Shown: piece after piece, positions 28,109 through 33,648 of the stretch
How the letters are laid out: each line of letters begins with the position of its first letter
How positions within the stretch are numbered: the stretch's first letter is position 1
Source: a gamma proteobacterium SCGC AB-629-P17
GTDB taxonomy: Bacteria > Pseudomonadota > Gammaproteobacteria > PS1 > Pseudothioglobaceae
Length of the DNA: 33,648 nt
Assembly (NCBI GenBank): GCA_000372785.1
Contig: KB889761.1
Coordinates: 1-33,648 of the forward strand
Reading direction: 5' to 3'
The notes under the pieces: generated by a model
What the model was told of the DNA's origin: nothing
Databases searched by the model: none
The model's input: only the letters and a program-made list of their open reading frames with translations
Made by a program: the position numbers and the translations under genes

Positions 28109-28975
28109 TCAAAGCTTCTTTTTATGAATTTGAGCAAATAATCCCTGTGGTCGTAAGGCCAGCACTATCAACATTACAACGTAGATCAAGCTGCCCTTAA
28201 CTGTGGGAACGTATGCGGCTGCAAAGGGCTCTATAATACCGACAATAAGCCCCCCAAGAATAGCACCGGGCATAGAGCCAAAGCCACCTATTACGGCGGC
28301 GGCAAAAGCCTTGATGCCCAGCAAGCCGTTCATCGGCTCGATCAGTGTGATTGGGGCCAATAGAATACCAGCCAGAGCTGAAATTGCAGCGGCAACGGCC
28401 CAAACAGCGGAGATGATGACTCTCACTGGAATACCAGAATAGTACGCAGCAAGCTGGTTTTGAGACGCAGCCTTCATTGCAATACCCCATTTAGAGTAAC
28501 GAAAATATGCCCATAGAATTGCTATCAATACTGCTGTTACAGCAATAATTACCAGCCGCTCATTACCTATCACAATCCCATAAAAACTGCTAAAGCCTGA
28601 AATGGGGCTATCAATAGTCAGCGGCACCTGTCCCCAGATCATTCCCGCAGCTGCACGAAAGATGATTCCCAGCCCTAGGGTAAGAATGATAACGGCAAAC
28701 TGGGGTTGTCCAATCACTCGACGCACTATGAGAATGTCGACAAGAGCGCCAAATGATGCCATGATAATCAGCGTAGCGGGAACACCGAGCCAGAAAGGCA
28801 TACCCAAATCCATTATTAATGTCCAGGCAACAAAAGAGCCCAGCATCATCATATCGCCCTGAGCAAAATTAATCATTTCGGTGGCCTTGTATATCATCAC
28901 AAAGCCCAATGCCATCAAACCATATATACAGCCTTGACTGATGCCAACTATAAGTAATTGCAAGAACTCATTCAT
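28109..28975 (-). CDS. livH: ABC importer membrane protein LivH
   Basis: A 288-residue permease (MNEFLQLLIVGISQGCIYGLMALGFVMIYKATEMINFAQGDMMMLGSFVAW) with the LivH motifs NFAQGDMMMLG and AFAAAVIGGFGSMPGAILGGLIVGIIE. It forms the membrane channel with LivM. It is the first gene of the cluster; its promoter should lie in the 196-base gap upstream, though I see no convincing match there. Confidence 0.92.
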   Translation of the reverse strand: MNEFLQLLIVGISQGCIYGLMALGFVMIYKATEMINFAQGDMMMLGSFVAWTLIMDLGMPFWLGVPATLIIMASFGALVDILIVRRVIGQPQFAVIILTLGLGIIFRAAAGMIWGQVPLTIDSPISGFSSFYGIVIGNERLVIIAVTAVLIAILWAYFRYSKWGIAMKAASQNQLAAYYSGIPVRVIISAVWAVAAAISALAGILLAPITLIEPMNGLLGIKAFAAAVIGGFGSMPGAILGGLIVGIIEPFAAAYVPTVKGSLIYVVMLIVLALRPQGLFAQIHKKKL

Positions 28976-29171
28976 TGACTTTAGTCATAGCCAATAACTT
29001 AGTTCTTTTAAAGCAAACAATCTCGCTCACTTGCTTTGCAATTGATAGTTTTACTTCCATTATTTATCTCGTTCTGCTATTTTCTGCCTCAAATAATACA
29101 TGGCTTCACTCTCTGACAAGCAACCTTTAGGTTATTTTATTTAGACTTTTAAGGGGCGGAGCAATATAAAG
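28976..29171. other. 196-base gap between the liv operon and the fad operon
   Basis: This separates the end of fadD from livH on the same strand and should hold the liv promoter. The only structures seen are a small palindrome (AACCTTTAGGTT near 29125-29136) and a 30-codon minus-strand ORF (28968-29060, starting MEVKLSIAKQ) whose stop overlaps the livH start codon region. Neither is convincing. Base composition changes here from GC-richer (liv side) to AT-rich (fad side). Confidence 0.5.
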
Positions 29172-30821
29172 TTAAGAGCTAGCTTTGAGCTCCCTTCTTA
29201 AAACCTTACCAACATTCGTTTTTGGAATTTCATCAATAAATTCGACGTGTTTTGGAACCTTGTAGGCAGTTAACTTATCACGACAAAAAGTGATAATATC
29301 ATCTTCTGCAACATTTTGTCCTTCATGCAGAACTATATAAACTTTTACACTTTCTTGAGATTTTTCATCTTCCACGCCAACACAACCACATTCAAGAACA
29401 GCGGAGTGTTCATTGACTACTGCTTCAACTTCGTTAGGATAGACATTAAAACCAGAGACTAGGATCATGTCTTTTTTACGATCAACAATAAAAATATTAC
29501 CAGTTTCATCCATTCTAGCAATATCTCCAGTTTTAAACCAGTTGTTCTCATCTAGCCCAGAGTCTTCAGATTTCCAGTAACCACTCATAACCTGCGGACC
29601 ACGTACACATAACTCTCCAGGTTCATTAAGCTCATTAATTGCCTGATCATTTTCATCACGAATTTCCACTTCAGTATAAGCAGCAGGTAAACCAACGGAA
29701 CCAGTGAACTCTGTTTGTCTGTAATCATTTACACTCACTAGAGGTGAAGTTTCCGTTAGACCGTAGGCTTGCCAAACAATTGAATTTGTCACCTCGTGCC
29801 ATCTTTTTGCGGTTGTATCTAACGCCGCCATTCCTCCACTTAAGGACATAATCAGATTACTAAAATCTAAATCCTTAAAGCCGTCAGTATTTAGTAGCGC
29901 TTCATAAAGCGTGTTGACCCCAGAAATCATATGAAACTTGTGTTTTTTCAGAATCGAGATAAAAGTTTTAAGGTCCCTTGGGTTGGTCACAAGAACACTC
30001 TTACCGCCAATATGAAACAACATGAAGTTGTGCACTGTCAGCGCAAAAATGTGATAAAGCGGTAGCGGACAAATTGCAATTTTTTGCTCATTATCAGAGT
30101 TCTCATACATTTTTGGATCGAGAGTAAAAAAAGCTTGAATAATGTTTGATAGAATATTTCTATGCGTCAGTATTGCTCCTTTAGATACTCCAGTTGTACC
30201 ACCAGTGTATTGTAAAAAGGCGGTGTCATTTATTGACACATCAGCACCATTAAATTCAGCATTTACTCCTTCACTTAATGCATCGAGAAACCCTGAAGCG
30301 CCATTTATATTGAATTTTGGTACTAATTTTTTAACCTTTCTGGCAACAAAATTGATAATCTTTCCTTTAAAGCCTAGAAGGTCGCCAACTGTCGTCAATA
30401 AGACCTTTTCCACACTCGCAAGGTCTGATTTTTCAACAACATGGGCTACCCCTTCCCAGACAAGTAAAACCTTAGCCTCACTGTCTCTTAATACATGCTC
30501 TAATTCTCTTGGGGTGTAGAGTGGATTAATGTTAACAACGACAATGCCAGCCATCAGCGCACCATAAACGATGACTGGGTAAGCCAACATATTTGGCATC
30601 ATAACGGCAATCCTGTCTCCAGGCTTGAAATTTTGACTGAGCCATGAGGCAAAAGAATTTACTTGAACAGAAAGTTCGTCAAAGGATATCTCAACACCAT
30701 AACTTTCAAAAGCTATTTTTTTACTATGCTTATTACAAGAGTTGTTAAAAAAATCTACTAGATTTGCATTCTCTTTAAAAAAGTCAGTCTCTTCGATATT
30801 GCTTGGTATATTGGTTGCCAT
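29172..30821 (-). CDS. fadD: Long-chain fatty-acid-CoA ligase, FadD type
   Basis: A 549-residue adenylate-forming enzyme with YTGGTTGVSKG (205-215), YGLTETSP (353-360), FKTGD (429-433) and VDRKKDMILVSGFNVYPNEVE, the FadD motif being close to the E. coli form. It activates fatty acids with ATP and CoA for beta-oxidation. Behind a clear GGAGAAG ribosome-binding site, it is the last gene of the fadA-nmo-DUF2889-fadD run. It is not close to the ligase at 23667-25493. Confidence 0.92.
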   Translation of the reverse strand: MATNIPSNIEETDFFKENANLVDFFNNSCNKHSKKIAFESYGVEISFDELSVQVNSFASWLSQNFKPGDRIAVMMPNMLAYPVIVYGALMAGIVVVNINPLYTPRELEHVLRDSEAKVLLVWEGVAHVVEKSDLASVEKVLLTTVGDLLGFKGKIINFVARKVKKLVPKFNINGASGFLDALSEGVNAEFNGADVSINDTAFLQYTGGTTGVSKGAILTHRNILSNIIQAFFTLDPKMYENSDNEQKIAICPLPLYHIFALTVHNFMLFHIGGKSVLVTNPRDLKTFISILKKHKFHMISGVNTLYEALLNTDGFKDLDFSNLIMSLSGGMAALDTTAKRWHEVTNSIVWQAYGLTETSPLVSVNDYRQTEFTGSVGLPAAYTEVEIRDENDQAINELNEPGELCVRGPQVMSGYWKSEDSGLDENNWFKTGDIARMDETGNIFIVDRKKDMILVSGFNVYPNEVEAVVNEHSAVLECGCVGVEDEKSQESVKVYIVLHEGQNVAEDDIITFCRDKLTAYKVPKHVEFIDEIPKTNVGKVLRRELKASS

Positions 30822-30839
30822 ATATCTTCTCCGTTGAAA

Positions 30840-31409
30840 TTAACTCTCCTTAACTTTATTTATCAATATTTCTTTATATTGATTATAAACTTCTCCGTCC
30901 TTTTTTAATGCATAACAAGAATTTGCAAATTTTTTCCCAATAGATTGAGCCTCTTCCAAAGAAATTTTCTTCCTATCCTCTGCTGTGTTTTCTTTCCAGA
31001 GTGTTTGATAAGCTATCGTAGCAGCATGGGCTAATAGATCCGTTATATGGCGGCAACCTTTTTCTGAACCTAATATTTTTAAAACCTTTCTATTAAAGCC
31101 TGATACTACAAATTCCCCTTTTAATTTTTCACAATTAATTATCGCTTGAGGACATACATTATAAGGACCTGAGCCAATAACAGCCTCTATATCAATAATC
31201 TTTCTGTCATCATCGAGCGTTAGTCTAATAGCCATATCATGCAACGGCTCTCCTGCACTAATATAACTTCTATGCATATTTTTAAATGAAAAAGTCTTAG
31301 TGTCTAATAGGAATACCTCGATGTCCCATAATCCATCCTCTCTTTTATAACCCTTACCCTTGATTGTTCTATTATGTTTTAAGTCTCTTTTTACTGCCTT
31401 AGTTAACAT
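30840..31409 (-). CDS. DUF2889 family protein
   Basis: A 189-residue soluble protein matching my memory of the DUF2889 family: basic N-terminal segment (RDLKHNRTIKGKGYKREDGLWDIEVFLLDTK), HDMAIRLTLDD and the conserved GCRHITDLLAHAA motif (118-130). No catalytic activity is established for the family. Members often sit beside CoA ligases and other acyl-CoA genes, as here, so a role in handling acyl-CoA intermediates is a contextual inference. It lies 11 bases after the nitronate monooxygenase-like gene. Confidence 0.8.
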   Translation of the reverse strand: MLTKAVKRDLKHNRTIKGKGYKREDGLWDIEVFLLDTKTFSFKNMHRSYISAGEPLHDMAIRLTLDDDRKIIDIEAVIGSGPYNVCPQAIINCEKLKGEFVVSGFNRKVLKILGSEKGCRHITDLLAHAATIAYQTLWKENTAEDRKKISLEEAQSIGKKFANSCYALKKDGEVYNQYKEILINKVKES

Positions 31410-31420
31410 TTTTTTGTCCC

Positions 31421-32401
31421 TTATAAAATACTATTTTTTGACTTTATGTGCTGTTGCTCTAATTCTAACACCAAATCTTTCACACTAGGGATATTAGAAA
31501 TAGAGCCCACACCCTGACCTGCTGAAAAAATGTCACGCCACCTCTTAGCAGTAATTTTGCTAATATCAAAATCAACCTTTAATTTTTGTTTTATCATAGG
31601 CATAGCCATCCTCTTTAAGTCACTCAGAGCGCTCTTAGCACCCCCCTCATTAGTGGCAATGCCTGCGTTATTGAGTGATTGCTCAAGCCAATTTCCGTTA
31701 ACTCCGGTAATCTTGTTAGATTTAATAATTTCCTTGGCAGATGCATTAATAATCATTTCTTTAAATTCATCACTAGCATCACTTTCTTTTGTTGCGATGA
31801 AACGCGTACCCATGTATGCTAAATCCGCTCCCAAAGCTTGAATAGCCAGAATGGACTCGCCTGAGCTAATACTGCCTCCGACAATAATAATGCCGTCAAA
31901 TATTTCTTTGACCTCTGATACAAAGGCAAATGGTGACAAGTCGCCTGTATGCCCTCCAGCACCATTGCAGACCAATATTAAACCGTCAACACCAGCATCG
32001 ATTGCTTTTTGTGAGTGATACAAGTTAATGACGTCTGAAAAAACCAGACCACCGTATTCGTGCACTTTCTCAACAACTTGTTGGGGATTTCCTAAAGAGG
32101 TTATTACAATAGGCGGCCTATATTTCAAGATTAACTCTATGTCATCGCCACTACGGGCATACATCTTACTAACGATAATATTGACTCCCCAAGGTAGTGA
32201 ATCCTTGCCACTACCTAGTGCACTAGTTATTTCCGCAAAGGATTGATCTAGCGCTTCCAAGGTTCTACAATTTGCAGTCGGAAAAGAGCCAACAATGCCA
32301 GCACGAGAAGAGGCAATAACCAGTCTCGCATTAGACACAATAAACATAGGCGCCTGAATAATTGGCAGCCTCAAGTTGTGGATAAAATTTTTATTATCCA
32401 T
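31421..32401 (-). CDS. Nitronate monooxygenase (2-nitropropane dioxygenase) family flavoprotein
   Basis: A 326-residue FMN TIM-barrel protein with LPIIQAPMFIVSNARLVIASSRAGIVGSF at the N-terminus, GAGGHTG with the catalytic-type His151, the phosphate-binding GGSISSGE (174-181) and GADLAYMGTRFIAT. The family includes true nitronate oxidases, the FabK enoyl reductases and the actinobacterial steroid-ring enzyme IpdC. Placed between fadA and DUF2889, with its ATG directly behind the fadA stop, it more likely acts on an acyl-CoA intermediate than on nitroalkanes; that is inference. Confidence 0.85.
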   Translation of the reverse strand: MDNKNFIHNLRLPIIQAPMFIVSNARLVIASSRAGIVGSFPTANCRTLEALDQSFAEITSALGSGKDSLPWGVNIIVSKMYARSGDDIELILKYRPPIVITSLGNPQQVVEKVHEYGGLVFSDVINLYHSQKAIDAGVDGLILVCNGAGGHTGDLSPFAFVSEVKEIFDGIIIVGGSISSGESILAIQALGADLAYMGTRFIATKESDASDEFKEMIINASAKEIIKSNKITGVNGNWLEQSLNNAGIATNEGGAKSALSDLKRMAMPMIKQKLKVDFDISKITAKRWRDIFSAGQGVGSISNIPSVKDLVLELEQQHIKSKNSIL

Positions 32402-33595
32402 TTAGTTTTTTATATTTTTTATAATTCCGGCGGCACCCATACCTGTACCTATGCACATTGTTATCATGCCATAATCAATATTGTCTCTTTTCATCGCCGA
32501 CAAAATTGTAGCTGTCCTAATGGAACCTGTTGCACCTAAAGCATGACCAAGCGCAATCGCTCCACCTAGTGGATTGACTTTTTCTCTATCAAGATCTAAT
32601 TCTTTAATGACGGCCAAAGATTGTGCTGCAAAAGCTTCATTGAGCTCTATCCAGCCGATATCATCAAGACCCAAACCAACCGATGTTAAAACTTTAGGGA
32701 CTGCTTTTACGGGTCCGATGCCCATTATTTCTGCTGGCACCCCAGCAACAGAAAAGCCTAAAAACTCCGCTTTTGGATTTAAGTTATATTTTTTAAGCGC
32801 CTCTTCACTTGCAATTAAAACTGCCGCTGCGCCATCTGACATTTGTGAACTGTTGCCTGCAGTCACCGAACCGTCCTGAGCAAAAACAGTCCTTAATTTT
32901 CCTAAAATCTCGATACTGGTGTCTTCTCTAGGTCCCTCATCCTTGGACACGACATTAGTTGAGGTTGTATATTCCTTAGAATCAAGAGAATAGCCAGTTT
33001 CAACTGTTGTTATCGGGGAAATTTCATTTGTAAATAATCCCTCTTGATTAGCAAAGATTGCTTTTTGATGGCTATTGAAGGCGAACTCGTCTTGCTCATC
33101 CCTGCTGATGCTATATTTCTGTACAACCTTTTCAGCTGTTAAGCCCATACCATAGGCTATGGCTATATTTTCATCTTCTAACACTTTTGGGTTAACAGAA
33201 GGCTTAAAGCCAGTCATTGGAACACTACTCATACTTTCCACACCAGCTGCAATCACAAGTTCTGCTGAGCCAGATTTAACGAGATCTGCTGCGTTGGCGA
33301 CCGATTGTAAACCAGAAGAACAAAATCGGTTTAGGGTATATGCTGGAGTTGAATCTGGAAGTCCTGCTAGCAGTGTTGCTATTCGAGCTATATTGAGACC
33401 CTGGGGTCCCTCAGGCATCGCACAGCCAACAATAATATCATCGATATTATTGTTAATCTCTTGGCTCTTATCAGAGGCTTTCAAGACACTTTGTATTGCA
33501 TGAACCAATAGATCATCTGCTCTGGTTTTAGACAAGCAGCCACGAGCCTTTCCAACTGGAGTTCTTTTTGCATCTACGATATAAGCTTTTCCCAT
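32402..33595 (-). CDS. fadA: Acetyl-CoA acyltransferase (thiolase)
   Basis: A 397-residue thiolase that cleaves 3-ketoacyl-CoA in the last step of beta-oxidation. The acylated cysteine lies in NRFCSSGLQS (Cys92), the catalytic His near 351 in GHALGATG, and the second cysteine near 381 in CIGTGMGAAG. The motif NSSQMSDGAAA is also present. I place the start at the ATG at 33593-33595, preceded by GGAG; a TTG four codons upstream is in frame but less likely. It follows the fadB end at the window edge by 12 bases and directly abuts the next gene. Confidence 0.93.
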   Translation of the reverse strand: MGKAYIVDAKRTPVGKARGCLSKTRADDLLVHAIQSVLKASDKSQEINNNIDDIIVGCAMPEGPQGLNIARIATLLAGLPDSTPAYTLNRFCSSGLQSVANAADLVKSGSAELVIAAGVESMSSVPMTGFKPSVNPKVLEDENIAIAYGMGLTAEKVVQKYSISRDEQDEFAFNSHQKAIFANQEGLFTNEISPITTVETGYSLDSKEYTTSTNVVSKDEGPREDTSIEILGKLRTVFAQDGSVTAGNSSQMSDGAAAVLIASEEALKKYNLNPKAEFLGFSVAGVPAEIMGIGPVKAVPKVLTSVGLGLDDIGWIELNEAFAAQSLAVIKELDLDREKVNPLGGAIALGHALGATGSIRTATILSAMKRDNIDYGMITMCIGTGMGAAGIIKNIKN

Positions 33596-33648
33596 TTTAT
33601 TCTCCAATTAATTACGAAGCGGTTTGCTATTCTTTAACATGTATTCAA
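33554..33648 (-). repeat. 95-bp inverted repeat, right copy, running off the window
   Basis: Exact reverse complement of 21424-21518. Here the sequence continues into a complete fadA, whereas the left copy turns into mttB. The repeat reaches the last base of the window, so the true length of the duplication is unknown. Confidence 0.96.
33608..33648 (-). CDS. fadB: Second copy of fadB, last codons only
   Basis: Reading leftwards from the edge gives E-Y-M-L-K-N-S-K-P-L-R-N and TAA at 33608-33610, identical to the C-terminus of the fadB at 19026-21464. The rest lies outside the window. This is the fadB expected before fadA in an undisturbed fad operon. Confidence 0.85.
   Translation of the reverse strand, partial: EYMLKNSKPLRN

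Noticed and set aside
28108-28137. TTG start for livM
   Set aside because: It would overlap livH by 29 bases; the ATG at 28107 has better spacing and a purine-rich site before it.

Overview
The window is a piece of a low-GC gammaproteobacterial chromosome. The ribosomal proteins, SecY and RNA polymerase alpha closely follow the gammaproteobacterial versions I know. The gene order is the classical end of str followed by S10, spc and alpha. The two halves of a trimethylamine methyltransferase-family gene, a branched-chain-type ABC importer and a complete beta-oxidation set suggest a heterotrophic or mixotrophic, possibly marine or host-associated lineage. That lifestyle is an inference. I cannot name the genus from the sequence.

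Layout. Bases 1-32 are the last codons of EF-Tu, followed by a terminator hairpin (52-85). From 118 to 13870 runs an unbroken plus-strand array: rpsJ-rplC-rplD-rplW-rplB-rpsS-rplV-rpsC-rplP-rpmC-rpsQ (S10), rplN-rplX-rplE-rpsN-rpsH-rplF-rplR-rpsE-rpmD-rplO-secY-rpmJ (spc), then, behind a near-consensus promoter at 10956-10984, rpsM-rpsK-rpsD-rpoA-rplQ (alpha). rpsU and a yqeY-like gene follow directly; this is not the usual rpsU-dnaG-rpoD setting. Two ribosomal proteins carry tandem-repeat extensions of opposite charge: an acidic tail on L3 and a histone-H1-like basic head on L30.

An AraC-family regulator (minus strand) is divergent from an MttB-family methyltransferase gene. That gene is broken. 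After 252 codons it runs into a 5.05 kb block holding complete fadE and fadB genes and the first codons of fadA, and then resumes. A 70-bp piece of mttB is present on both sides of the block. Removing 16463-21581 restores one 502-residue MttB-family ORF in frame.

From 22.4 to 29.0 kb there is a minus-strand operon, visibly richer in G+C: livH-livM-livG-livF-acyl-CoA synthetase-livK. It resembles importers for organic acids or amino acids with a dedicated CoA ligase. From 29.2 to 33.6 kb, also on the minus strand but again AT-rich, lies fadA-nitronate monooxygenase-DUF2889-fadD. At the window's right edge the last codons of a second fadB lie just upstream of fadA.

The fad genes read as one degradative operon (fadE-fadB-fadA-nmo-DUF2889-fadD). 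Its front half also occurs as an inverted copy inside mttB. The rearrangement carries the marks of template switching: a 7-bp microhomology at one joint and a 70-bp repeated target. An amplification or assembly chimera has not been excluded; the window appears to end inside the repeat. No stretch over 300 bases lacks a gene, and I saw no tRNA, rRNA, CRISPR array, transposase or integrase.
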